Below, in pieces: positions 26,701-38,563 of a DNA stretch of 64,000 nt. The DNA comes from Centropus unirufus. Taxonomy: Eukaryota; Chordata; Aves; Cuculiformes; Centropidae. The first letter of the stretch is position 1; every line of letters starts with the position of its first letter. The stretch is taken from positions 675,821 to 739,820 of the forward strand of contig VYZI01000237.1 in NCBI GenBank assembly GCA_013397695.1, read 5' to 3'. Both the position numbers and the translations under genes were made by a program. A model generated the notes under the pieces. That model was not told the origin of the DNA. It saw only the letters and a program-made list of their open reading frames with translations, and did not search any database.

Positions 26701-27847
26701 CAACATCTAGTCGTTTTCTGCCTTTTGCTTGCTAGAAATCCCTTGAAAGTTTGCAACTCATTTTATGTGGCATGGCTCTAACAGTCTACAACACAGTGAT
26801 TATGAAACAATCAGAATTTCAGTCTCCCACCGTCCTTTCCATTCCTGCATGCTCTTACAGCATGAGAAGTTAATTGATTAAATTACATACCAGATTGTCA
26901 AATAAAAGTTGCTTCCTATTTTTACCTCTCTGTCAGATATGCTGCAATAAAAAGTTTCCCTGGCTAATTAGGATATGAAAAGCAGTGCTTGACATGTGGA
27001 CTTTGCTTCCATGTGCAGCTGCCAGATGGACTGGAGCAGTGGATGTCTAAGCACGTGACTGCAAGAGCAAGACAAGCAAATACACAGCCTCCTTAAAAAT
27101 AGAAATATTCTCTGCAGGGAGGTATTAGCCGTTCTGAACAAATGTATCTGCACTTCTGGGAACGCTCAAACTGTGCCAGAGGTACAGTATGGGCCTTATG
27201 TGTGATTGCTGGCAAGTCAGAAGGAGCTGATTGCTTAAAGTGTACAACTCCTAGGTACGTGTCTTTGCTTTACACTGCTGTCACTGCTATGTGAGTTAAG
27301 GGGAACGATGTGAATGATAAAATTTCTTGGGGAAATATAGGGATTCCCTAAATTTCTTTGTGGATCCATGGAGCAGGCAGCACAAGTCAGCTCTGAGGCT
27401 GAAGGTTGCACAAAAAGCCTGGGACTCTTCCAAAGTATAAGTCATTTCAGCAGAAGAGCCACTGATGCTGAAATGTCCTGTCACAAAAATACAGTGTTCT
27501 CTGTTTTGTCTGCAATAATCTCTGAACTAGGATTTGAGAGACTATTAAATTCATCCTTTCCTCATGTTGGTATCTTCACCTGCATCAGGTGTAAGCAGAT
27601 GTAGATTTTTTTTCCTCTTCACATAGGTTTGAAATTAGGCTTTCATAACCTAGCTGGATTCAGTGAGTCCTTAATATCATGCATTGGCCTGCAGTTGAGA
27701 TGCAGTTGACTTTTTAACTCCTTTGAGCTAGCACAAAAAAGTCTTCCACTGAGGTACATAACCAATCTCTTTTCGTTCAGCCTTCCAGCTAGTACCAAAT
27801 AAACATGGTAGCAACTGAAAAGGCTTTTTCTTTTTACTACTCTATGT
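20736..27847. other. Unannotated noncoding sequence
   Basis: AT-rich DNA without a defensible gene. From 20736 to 23687 there is essentially no open frame above 60 codons, the longest such desert in the window. The frames at 23688-24056 and 23876-24094 overlap each other and pass through a small TTTATCA triplication (about 23936-23958). Other frames between 24.5 and 27.6 kb are short and lack any protein signature. Confidence 0.5.
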
Positions 27848-27948
27848 ATTTTCTTTGTCCTTTAACATCCAACTACAAAGTGAATGATGACAGATGATCT
27901 TTCAATTTGAATCATGATCACTGTTAGATGTTAAAGGACAAAGGAAAT
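27848..27948. repeat. Imperfect 101-bp palindrome (hairpin-forming inverted repeat)
   Basis: The left arm at 27848-27873 and the right arm at 27923-27948 are reverse complements at 24 of 26 positions. They share a perfect 17-bp core (CTTTGTCCTTTAACATC on the left). One of the two mismatches would be a G:U pair in RNA. Complementarity continues inward with a bulge: 'gtgaatgatga' at 27880-27890 faces 'tcatgatcact' at 27912-27922. The apical loop is about 20 bases. The shape fits a small palindromic DNA-transposon relic (MITE-like) or a microRNA-type hairpin. The sequence alone does not choose between them. Confidence 0.8.
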
Positions 27949-30900
27949 AAATCATTTTGAAAAGACATAGGAGGTGGTGTTCTCATCATTCAAAGCTCTT
28001 TCCAAGTTTTTGGAAGATACAAGTCTTAGTAGATGATGGTAATTTCATGGTCTTCATCTACTTTTGAGGCTAAAGTGCATCTGATGCCTTTGCTTTTTTG
28101 TTATCAGTAACCTGGTGACTTTTCAGGGGAAAATTTAAAAACCCTTGCATAACGTTAGAAAGAAAGCGGTGAACAAGAAAGACAATGCCAGTAAGACGAG
28201 TTTGATGCTTTTCAGAATTTCTGTAAGACAAAACTAGTCCTTCATTAAGCTAGGTTTTTCTTGCAAACTCAAAGAAAGCAAAAAAAATTCAGTTTCACTA
28301 AAGCTTCATTCTGAAGTTTTTTGACAAAAATGTGCCTGCCAATGAACCACACAGGTCTTTGTCATCTCCATATGTGACCATCTGCTGGAAAGCTGAAGGT
28401 GCTGAATGCAGTAGAGTCTGCTGCAGGTAAAGGGCAGAGACACAGTTTCCCACTGTAGTTTTTTTCACTCATCAGCACACATAAATCCTCAAGCTCAAAT
28501 ACAAACCAAAGACCCACTCGATGCCATAGAGATGGGCTGTGCTGGTAGAAAAGAAGACAGGCTGTCATAGCCAGAGAACCATGCTCCTGGCAACTGATCA
28601 TAATGAGTTCTACCTGTAATATGAAAACCTTCCTCTAAATATTTAAAATATAACCAGGGAAGAGATGTTTTTCTTCTGAACTTACACACTTATTTAACAA
28701 TCCTGAGCATCTGGAGTTAAAGGCTATTTGTAAGAATATGGAATTGATCTGTAAGTCTGCTATTTAAAATCATTTATTTGTCATGTTACCTAACACACTA
28801 GAGATCTGTGCCACCTTTATATCATCAGCATTACAAAGCAACCAATTTAAGCAACATTATTGCTGGTAAGTTCATTGCAGCCCTCACTCTTCCACCTCTT
28901 ATACAATAGGCAGTTGTAAAAAGTCCCTCTTTTTCTCTATCTCCTTTCCCTTCCAAAATATTGTATGTATCTCAACAGTGGAACACTTCATGTCATTAAA
29001 TGTCTATACTCAGAAGACCTCTTTTTTTTCCCTCTGCCTCTGCTCATTAATTTCCTTCTTCCCTTTTCCCACTGTTTCTCTCTACCGTATTACTTTTTGT
29101 GTCTCTGGAGCATTAGGGAATAGCTGGAGAGAGGATGTTGTTTGTAGTGAAGATGATAAAATACACAAAAAACAGTTGTTCTCACATGAATAGAAGTCTG
29201 CAACAGATCTGACTTAATTTGTCAACAGTCCATGTATAATCATGTTTTAGAGCAACATAGAAAAGATTTGGGACCAACCTCTTTATAATCCAGTTACAGG
29301 ACATGGAGCCAGCTACAGGTTAATGACTCAAGTCAAGAATGAGATATACACAAGTCTATGATTCTCAGGCTAAAACAATAACTGTCAGGTAAAGGGGAAA
29401 CATGTAACAGTCCTCAGGAGTGATGGAACTTTCTTTTTGAACTTGAACTTTAAAACTCTATGTCTTTCATGTCAGTTTTTCAAGGAAAGAAGGTCTTCAA
29501 GCGTGTTTAAATAAGGCCTGTCCCATTCAGGATGCTATAAAAGCAAAAAAGGCCAGATTTTAGACAGGGAATGTTTAAAACAGTGGTTGAACAAAAAATA
29601 ACAGGCTATCATGCGATATAAATCAGGACCTTTTGACAGACATAAAAAAACAAAGTAGCGACCGCTACCAGCCAGAATTAGAGGTCTCAAACAGGAACTA
29701 AAATGTTGCCAGTCTAGTCTTGGAAAGATAATACTGCTCATCTCTCTAAATGGAAGGTTGTAGTTAAATAAAGAGCCCTGGCAAAAACTAGCAAAGAGAT
29801 GCACCTTGATCCTTCACCTGCATGAGCTGCAGAGTCAGCATCATCACCAATTGTAGAAGTTAATAAATCAGGAATTTAGTTGCAGACTGCATAGCAACCA
29901 TTACATCTGAGGACAATAGCACCCATGGTCAGATAATCTGAGTTTAGTGTTGTTGAATTTTTTGGAAGGAACAATGCAATTATGAATGGCAATTTGCCAT
30001 TGTCCATGATAAAAGTTTAGTAGATTATTAAGGTCCTAGGTTTGACCATCAGAATAACATTAGCAAGATCATTTTATCCACTTGGTCTCTGTACATAAAC
30101 TTATCCCTTCTTTTCAAACAAAATATGTCTTTACCGTGGCCAGTCTGAAGGCAGCAGAGTGGCCTCACCCCAAAAGAGAATCTTTGATTTCTTTAACCTA
30201 TTTTGATCACCTTTCTCTGAACAATTTCTGCTTCTATTACATCTTCTTTATGATACAGTATAAAAAGGTAGAAATCAAGGTTGAGATGCAGCGTTGATTT
30301 ATATGCAGCAATGAAAACGACCCTAAGTACTCCCTATGCCTTTATTACTAGTCACTTCATCATGTCTCTGCATGTTACTGACCTTCAGCAGCAGTGCCAT
30401 GCATTCTCCCAGTGCCACATTCACAGTCATGCAGTGATGATATTCACCTTCTTCTGACTGTTATTTTTATCTCCTTCCCATAGCATTGTGAACGGATATT
30501 AAATGACCCAGGCCACTCAAGTCTGCGATGTTTCATAGTCATTCTTCCTGCAGTTAGGGTGCCACTTATTGATTTGTAGGCGTGAGATATTAAAGCATGC
30601 AACAGACGTGAGTGGCACATGTTTTATAGACTGTTTTACACACATTAATAGAAAGTGCTAAAGATGGCATCCCTTGTGACATACAATTACCAGCTCTGCC
30701 ACAAGGAGTGACTAGTACTTCATGCTCTGACCCAAGGCAGGGCCAGCAAGGGAGGCTGCATCAATGACTTCATTTAAAAATAGATTGGGCAGTGGTGCTG
30801 CAGGCATGTGAGGTTAGGCAAAGGGACAGTCTGCACTTACGAGTGATGCTGATGGCTTTCAGTAATACTGGAAATTATTTTCTTGCAGGCGTTAGCTCCC

Positions 30901-31547
30901 ACACTTCTGACAGAATCACTCATATTGCCAAGGTGAATAAAATGTTCCTGACAAGCCCATCACCAGAGACATTCAGGTATTTCTCCTATGGGAGGAGTGA
31001 GGGCAGAATGATTTACTGTTCTCTGCCTATCTCCTGAACTGCCCAAGGCAGGGCACACAGATGTGTGATGAGAGGAGGGAAAGGTTATTTATGTGTTTAC
31101 CACTACCCCTAGTGTCCTCCACTCCTGGCAAGTCATCTGTATCTCCCAGTGTCCTTCCTAGGACAGGGTATGACTCCAAACCATCACAAGTAATCCTGTG
31201 ATTTCGTGTCATGCACAAAGAAATAGCTAAATTGGAAGGATTTTAGGAATCATTAAACTTGCAGCTTGAATATCCTCAACATGGTCACCTCTTCTCTTTC
31301 TTTTCACCTCAGTCAGTCAGATGTTATGCATGGCTTTTTAGAGGCTTTGGTAGATACAGTCGAGGACGTCCTCCTTTTAGCCTTGCTGTTTTGCAAAAAT
31401 ATTCACTTCTCTTTGTATTCTCTTGTTCTCTTCTCCCTTTCCCCTCATTGCTGACGAGCACCTAAAAGGCAGCGCAGACATAAACAGAACCTTTTCCAGC
31501 CTTTCTCTCATTTTTCAGAGTATTCTTAGTTATAAGAGCGGAAACTC
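27949..31547. other. Unannotated noncoding sequence
   Basis: No gene, repeat family or RNA gene is recognised. Small anonymous open frames occur (for example 28362-28601 and 29535-29804 on the minus strand, 30792-31037 on the plus strand), with no domain and no splice-bounded context that I would trust. Confidence 0.5.
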
Positions 31548-31560
31548 NNNNNNNNNNNNN
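31548..31560. other. Assembly gap (13 N)
   Basis: Thirteen unresolved bases between 'gaaactc' and 'aaagttt'. The flanks are not obviously repetitive, so the cause is unclear. Confidence 0.99.
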
Positions 31561-32319
31561 AAAGTTTAAAAAAAGCCTTTACTTAAATAACCCCATTGAA
31601 AATCTGTCTGAAAGGAAGACACTTAAAAATGAGATAAGTGGTACATTCAGACTGTGATAGGACTATTTTGAGCCTCCCCTTCTTGGATTTTTTTTGAGCT
31701 CAAGTTCAAAGATGACAGCACAGTAGCTCCCCTGAGATGAAGAGAAGTACATGGATGACTTTGATAAATGAAACTATTCTTTCCTATGATTAGCCTATAA
31801 GGAAAAGGAAAGCTAAATAGAACTAAACTCTTTCACAGAAGAAAAAATACAATTTAAAAAGGAAGAAACTCTGAGCATAAAGTCCTTCCAACTGCCATCC
31901 AGTGATGTTTGAAGACGAAAATAGAAATAGCTGCATAGAGGGCTTACATCTGGGTGTGTTTAATTGGCAGCAGTGTTCAAAACACAGAAGAAACCTGACC
32001 ACTTGTCTAGAGCAGGGAAACCTGGGATTGCTACCAATTGCTGCAACTATCCCAAACTGATTGCTCCAATGTAAGTCTGGAAAAAAAAATCAGGAAAATA
32101 TTGCATTGTACCTGGGCTGCAGCAATCAACCCTCCTGAATCAGGAAAAGCCCTAAGTAATGGGAAAAGGCCATGCTCATATGATAAGAAAACAAGTCATT
32201 GTGCCTGTGCTTAATTATGTTCCTAGACCCTGTGGTAATAAGTGTATCAACTACCAGGGAATGCAGTGACATAAGAAACTACTTAAAACCTCAAAAAATG
32301 GGAAGACTTATTCTCCCCA
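31561..32319. other. Unannotated noncoding sequence
   Basis: Ordinary AT-rich sequence to the left of the LTR at 32320. No gene or repeat is recognised. Confidence 0.55.
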
Positions 32320-32876
32320 GGTCATGGTTTAACCCCAACTGGCAACTGGGTACCACACAACCGCTTGCTCACTCCCCCCCAGGGGATGAAGGGGAGACTT
32401 GGAAGAGTACAAGTTAAAAAAAAACCTCATAGATAAAGACAGTTTAATTGGTAAAGATAGAGCCGCGCTTGCAAACAAAGCAAAGAAAGGAATTCATTCA
32501 CTACTTCTCATCAGCAGGCAGGTGCTCAGCCCCCTCCAGGAAAGCAGGGCTCTCATCATGGGTTACTTGGGAAGACAAGCATCATCACTCCAAGCATCCT
32601 CCCCTTTCATTCTCCTTCCCCCATCTTTTACTATTGAGTGTGATGTCATACAGACTATTCCTTTGGCAAGTTGGGGTCAGCTGTGTCCTCTCCCAGCTAC
32701 TGCACCCCAGCCTACTCACTGGTGGGGTACAGTGATAAGTTGAAAATCCTTGATTTAGTGTAAGTACTGCTTAGCAACATCGGTGTGTCATCAACATTAT
32801 CCTACTAAGTCCAAAACACAGCCCCCTACCAGCTCCTAGGAAGAAAATTAACCCTTACCCAGCCAAAAACAGGACA
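32320..32876 (-). mobile_element. Solo endogenous retrovirus LTR, minus strand, near full length
   Basis: On the plus strand it opens with 'gtcatggtttaaccccaact', an end I recognise from a common avian LTR type read backwards. It then runs through 'ccgcttgctcactcccccc' and an antisense poly(A) region ('gacagtttaattgg', giving ATTAAA on the minus strand). Further landmarks are 'gcaggcaggtgctcagcc', 'gttggggtcagctgtgtcc' and 'aaaatccttgatttagtg'. It finishes 'ccagccaaaaacaggaca'. The length of about 557 bp and recognisable termini (CA at 32875-32876; the opposite end has G where T is expected) suggest a complete LTR. No internal retroviral sequence adjoins it, so it is probably the product of recombination between two LTRs. 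I could not find a clean target-site duplication. Open frames at 32199-32743 run through it and are not genes. Confidence 0.85.
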
Positions 32877-35800
32877 CTTCACATAACATGGCATTCCCTA
32901 CAGGGCATTGCTTGTTTGGGATTATTGTCTAGGACAAAGGATGGTGATCATTGCCTTTGAGTTGCCTGCTACTCAAGCTGTGCGGTCTACTTTGACAATA
33001 TTCTTAAAACTTCTGCTGTATTCAACATTTATTTTAAACATCCAGTTGCAAGAATAGTGACAACAGGGAAAGAAATCAAACAACTTCCGGTTTTCATGTG
33101 TTTCCCATATGCGTGGCATAAATTATTTTCTAGAAAACAAATATTTTGTATCCCTTGGACTCAATGAGTTCAGATGTCTGGAAATCCTAATGAGAATTTT
33201 TTCTTCTGTAAAAAAAAAAAACCCTCATAATTCATGATACTGCTTTATAATTTTGCATTGGTTTCCTTTGTGATTTTGGATATCAGTGCTGGGAACAGCT
33301 GCAGGGCTTAATTCTCAGCCTCAGGATAGGCCAAAATAAACCTTCTGAGAAGGGAAAACAAGTAGTTTGACTTGTTCAGCTCAATAAAAACAAAGTCATC
33401 AGCTTTGCGGTTAATTTTTAACAGAAACATCCATCTGTGAACAATATGAGAAACAGTCAGGAGGAAAATAGCCACATGGATCATTTTCATGTGGATCCTC
33501 AGACACACTATTGTAGTTAGTGTGCTGGGCTGCTAACGCTTACACAATAAATAATGGTCCAAATTTATCCCAGGTGAAATTCAGTGGATTTATTACGGGG
33601 ATTAATTGTTCTGGTCAGATGTGATTACCCCATTTATTGTAAACTCTTTTGATAACTTGCTATAAATCTTGAGTATTTCTAGCTCCACGCCAAGACTACT
33701 GGCAACTCATTCCATACAACTGCAGCAGAGGTAGCAGTCTGGATGACAGAGAGAGTCATTTAGGCACAGATGCACTTTGCTGCTATCTGAAGCAAGATAA
33801 AGACTACATTAAACAAAAAAAAGGTAATTTTAGAACATTTGCAAGAACTTCATAGTTTAGAATATTTGTATAACATGCAATTGTTGTGGGGTTTCCCGAG
33901 GCCTCTGGATATTCCAATCTGTTTTGCTTTCTCACATAAATAAGCAAGCAGAAAGTCTATAGTGAAAGTCTGACTGGTGTGATGGTCTTGGTGTATTGAT
34001 GTGGTGTGTGCATCCCTCCTCCCTTCTCTCCCTGCAGCCCTAGAAAAGCTCTAACATAGCAACTGCCACCATGAAATGTTCAGTCCCACCACATGCTGTC
34101 GTCCACTTCATGGCAGCCCATCTAGGAGAGCACCTGCTCCCGTGTCTAGTGTATGACAAGAAATCATTCAGACTCCAAAGGGTGGCTGTTTTCCAAGTTG
34201 CTTAACTTTACATATAGTCCCCAAAGGGCAGAGAGTTTCTGGCAACGTGGAAGGAGTCATCTTGAAAAGAAGTATAGAAGAAGCCTAGAAAAGTCTAATG
34301 TCAAAAGAGAGATTTTGCAATGAGAAGAGCAACAGGTTGAACCTGGTTTGGTGTTGCTAGAAATTTTCCCAGGCTGCCACCACCTTCCAGAAGCTGGAAT
34401 GAGTATCCTCTCCTGAGACACCATGGGGATGCAATACATGTCCAGCAAGGGACAGACAGGGGAGGTAAGCAGGGACATCTGGGTGCTGTGTGTGACCCCA
34501 GCACATGTGGTACAAGCCCATGTACCTCCAGAGCACCACATCTACCATGGGAAGGGGGTGCAAGAAGAGACCCACGTAGCTAGAATTACACCAACAGTAT
34601 TATTGAAGTTTTTCTGTGAATTAATTGATATGGAACCCAAATGTACTGTTCAGTGATTGTCAGTTAATTACATGTTGTTATTAATATATTGCTTTAAACA
34701 TGATTTGGGTTTAAAGCACATAAATCTACTCCTTGTAAAAACAGTACCGTTACTTTTCATGACATTAGTAAAATATCTCATCATATTTAACAGTGACTGA
34801 GACCCTTATTTCCACTGACCCTTTTTAAATCTCTCAGGGAGTATAAATCACAGTAATAACACTGCAGTGTAATAGCATCATCCTCACCCCTCCACTAATA
34901 ACAAAACAGTACTGCAACAATTAACTTTTAAAACTTGTAGCTCATTTATCCATTTACTACTGTGCCTCAAAAACAATTTACAGTTAACTACCAGGTGGAT
35001 CTGTAGAAAATACAGACCTAATAAGATGAGCCTTTGTATTACACCCATTATGGTTTCTTCTTCTTCAAGAGTAACATCTTTGATCAAATTAAATCCAATG
35101 CTAAACCTAACTATTGCAAGCAGAAGTTTGCCAGCTTCCTGTTCACATCTCCTAAGCACAGCAATTTTGCAAATAGATATGGTGCAAACAGCTCCCTTGA
35201 GCCTTGTTAATTTTGCCAGAGAAATAAGAAGCAGTCTTTGGGTGCAGATATGCATCACTCTGAGGGAGTCTGAGCACAAACATCATGTTCTTTTGTAGGT
35301 AATTGGTTTCATTTCTGAATGGCCCAAAACTGTTTCCTCTTACAAGCATGCTAGCACAAGGCATAAGGTGACGACCATCTTATTTTTACTGCAGAACAGG
35401 CTAACAATCTAGGCAATATGACTTCCCATCTAATCACTCCTGTTTGGACATAACAGGAGGAAGACCTGTATGTGTCATGATGATTTATTTAATTTCACTA
35501 CCCTGAAAAAAAATATAAAGTCAGGACATGTTTTTCCAATTCTTAATTTTTATGTTGTTTCATGTTGTCTTTTGTAGTGGTCACTTGTGCTCAAAGCTCT
35601 GTCTCATCTGAAAACCCCAAAACTGGAGAACATTTCCCCTTTGTCTATGACATAGAGGGCATAATTATCATCGAGCCAAATCCAAACACCTGTAAGAACC
35701 TGCTCAAGAGCAAAGTAACCCTGGATTCAGAGATTTCATCTTGCACAGCTGTTGTACTGGCTCATTTTCTTAAGTGACAGAACTAAGCTTTTTAGACTCA

Positions 35801-36092
35801 GAGGATGAGGTCAGTCTCCAGCTATGAGTGACTATAGTCATGCACATCTACAGCTTTTTGAGCTCTCACCACCTGAATATAAGAACTGGAAAGGTGACCT
35901 TCCTACAAGCACATGTTTTAGCAGATGTTGCATCAGCAGTTACTAATTCTACAGAAAACAGGACATTTCAGGAACAAAGTGGATTCAAGAACACCGTGAA
36001 GGCACTGACACACCTGATGGGAATGTAGCTATCATTCATCCTCCCTTCACTAGAGCCGAGGAGAGTAGGGGAGGCATGAGAATTCCTACCAT
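32877..36092. other. Unannotated noncoding sequence
   Basis: No gene is supported. The minus-strand frame at 34884-35279 (131 codons) and the plus-strand frame at 35026-35298 overlap, and neither shows a recognised domain. Around 34257-34656 several frames on both strands are open at once, which indicates base composition more than coding. A donor-like GAG|GTAAGC at 34462-34470 is discussed under findings. Confidence 0.5.

Positions 36093-36131
<39 letters not shown>
36093..36131 (+). repeat. (GATA)2(GACA)7-8 microsatellite
   Basis: Two GATA units are followed without interruption by seven and a half GACA units. The GACA part is perfect, so this is likely to be length-polymorphic. GATA/GACA simple repeats are a familiar class in vertebrate genomes. 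Confidence 0.97.
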
Positions 36132-36945
36132 CACATAGAGAAAAATCACAACCTTATTTCCTCCCTTGGCAACAGGAGACAGACCATTAACTACACAAGG
36201 ACACAAAGCATTGAGACTGACGTGGACTGAACTGCAAATCTTAGCATCTAGAGTGACTTGTCTAATACTGGATGTATTTATGTTTATGTGCGATAAACAG
36301 ACCCAGATCCATTAGGGTATATATTGATTCCTTATTGCCCTACCACATACACAAAGGAAGAGAGAAAGGAAATTGTTTGCAATGTCCAAACAAAATGCCT
36401 TGTCTCTTTTGCAGTCAACAGGAAGAACAAGGTGGCCCCTTTCACAAGTGCGTCAGAGCAGTAGACTCCTTTGTAGATAAGATTCTCACATCTTGAAAGA
36501 TGCTGTATGGATGACCTGCTGATTGTACCTGTTCCTCTTGATTATCACATAGGGACTCTGGACTAATAGATATGGCTTTTGATTCTTTTGCCTACATGCT
36601 GACTTCTATAAAGTAAAAGTATGTATTTGATCTAATTGTCCAGCATCTAAACTTGATGGAGTTCACTTTGAACTCAATGAATAGCCTAACCACCTCCAGT
36701 CCTTTTTCTTCACTCTAACAAAGACGGCTAAAATAGATTAAATTGTCATCATTTTCTATCATAAATAAGCAGTGGCCAGGACGATTGTTTCAGATGGAGA
36801 CATCTACATTGCAGGCATACAAAACCAGAAGAATGGTATCTGATTCCTGAACAAGGTGAAATTAATCTCATCAATACGAGTTTGTGTTCAGTTAATTCAA
36901 TATTCATCCTTTGGCCAAAGTAGATCACTAAAATGCAAAGTTGGG
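36132..36945. other. Unannotated noncoding sequence
   Basis: No gene or repeat is recognised. The plus-strand frame at 36272-36496 is short and anonymous. Confidence 0.55.
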
Positions 36946-38260
36946 CTAACTGTGATCATTACTGACCTCAGACATCTTTCCAATTAATGAACCATTCACA
37001 GGAAGTTCTGTCTTTTCACCTAACACACTTATGAATTTTAAATCTCTACCAAATAGTTTAGTAACAACCATATGATTTGTAGTGTATCCACTTCTATCAA
37101 TCATTGTACACACAGGATCACCAGTTATCTCTATCCCCTCATTAAATATTTGAAACACTGGCCTGCATAAATCCTAATGAAGAGAGTGAAGAATATCCAT
37201 TGAATTAGGCAGATTTTGCCTCTTGACAAAGGAGACTATCAAAATATGATTATCGGAGTAGAAACTTCTTAATACGGTTCATATGGAAAATATTATTTCA
37301 GGACTCACCAATACCTTCACAAATATCTGATTATTTCCTTTGGAAATGTAAGGCAGCTACAAAAGACAGCAAACTGATAATGGCATTTTTCTTCATGAAA
37401 ATAATATCACCCTCCAAGTCCAGCAGCTCTATTGTTAAAAGTATGCAATATGCTGGATCCACTAGAGCTACAAATAGAAAGATGTACTACAACCATGGGG
37501 ATGCCTATTCCATACTGGGAACCATGAAATTTCCTCTCTCTTCTTACTGAATCAGTCTGAATAGTCATAATTAACATTCCAAGTCTGATGTTTTAAAGAT
37601 GGCATTTGATCCACACTGTAGGTTGATACGGACTGAACTCAGAGTATCAGTTACCAAATTATAAAGGTAATGCTTTATCTTACCCATGATATAAAAACCG
37701 TACTGTCCCTATATAAACCACCATACCACTATGATACTGTACATAAACTTGCTGATCATGTACTCCCCTGTTATACAGAGTATTCATAAATAAATTAAGC
37801 AGTAATCTACCTTCAGACTTGCCATGAAAACCAGCTGCTGCTTGGACTTTTTTCACACAATTTTTCACATGTTTTATCATCAATTCCTGTAAATTTTACC
37901 TCCTATATTTGACCATAAGTTTACCACAGGAGATTGTGCTGCATGCTTTGCCATGAAGGCAAACAACGTCCACTGCTCTTCTCTGGTCTCAACACAGAAT
38001 GTAATTAGTTATCAAGCAATAAGTTCTACTGGCATTTCAAATGTTTTGTGTTTTTCTATGAGGACTTTTTTTTGTGGAGAGAAAACAGTATGAATAGAAG
38101 TCATAGAAATCCAAGTACCTACATAGTCATTTGACATCAACCATAAAAAACACTGCAATGTCAATGAAAGCAAAAGCAGCATTTTCTGTTCCCTATTGAT
38201 GGCACTAAAGTATATCAAGTACATAGAAACCTGGTGAGAAGAGACTTTTGCTGTCCTCAT
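36946..38260 (-). other. Broken coding-like segments on the minus strand (possible decayed gene or retrogene)
   Basis: Reading from right to left on the minus strand, an 82-codon frame starts with ATG at 38260 and contains a leucine-rich stretch near residues 25-40. Two adjacent stops at 38009-38014 end it, and the same frame then stays open from about 38008 to 37883. A change of frame leads into a further open segment to 37680. After a degraded middle part, another stop-free segment covers 37170-36946, and its composition looks protein-like rather than AT-biased. The segments are collinear and of similar character, as expected of an old pseudogene or viral/retroposed fossil. I recognise no family. 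Chance in AT-rich DNA is a serious alternative, so this is a weak call. Confidence 0.18.
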
Positions 38261-38563
38261 TTTACTGCCTTAGAGTAGCAAGGGATGTCAAGGCATGCCA
38301 GTAGGATTCCTAACGCTTTAAATTCTTCATTCCCAGCTTGAAATGATGGTTAAGTGGTCAAAAAAAAAAAAATAAATGAGTGGTCCAAGTTGCAGTCCTT
38401 ACTTAGTTCAGTGAACAATGTAGGGCTGAGGTTTGCTTTGTATTTTCTTTTCAGTATTGCTGCTACTGAAGAAAGTGATCTTTACTGGGTTGCTGAGAGC
38501 TTGATATTAAATACTGTCTGTCTCTGGCTTGAGAGAAAATAAAGATGTTTGTGGTTTTGGTTC
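38261..38563. other. Unannotated noncoding sequence left of the LTR
   Basis: Contains a 12-base A-run near 38360 and no recognised feature. The small plus-strand frame at 38354-38542 looks like chance. Confidence 0.5.

Noticed and set aside
34884..35298. Overlapping minus-strand (131 codons) and plus-strand (90 codons) open frames
   Set aside because: Both strands are open over the same bases, with no family resemblance. Composition is the simpler explanation.
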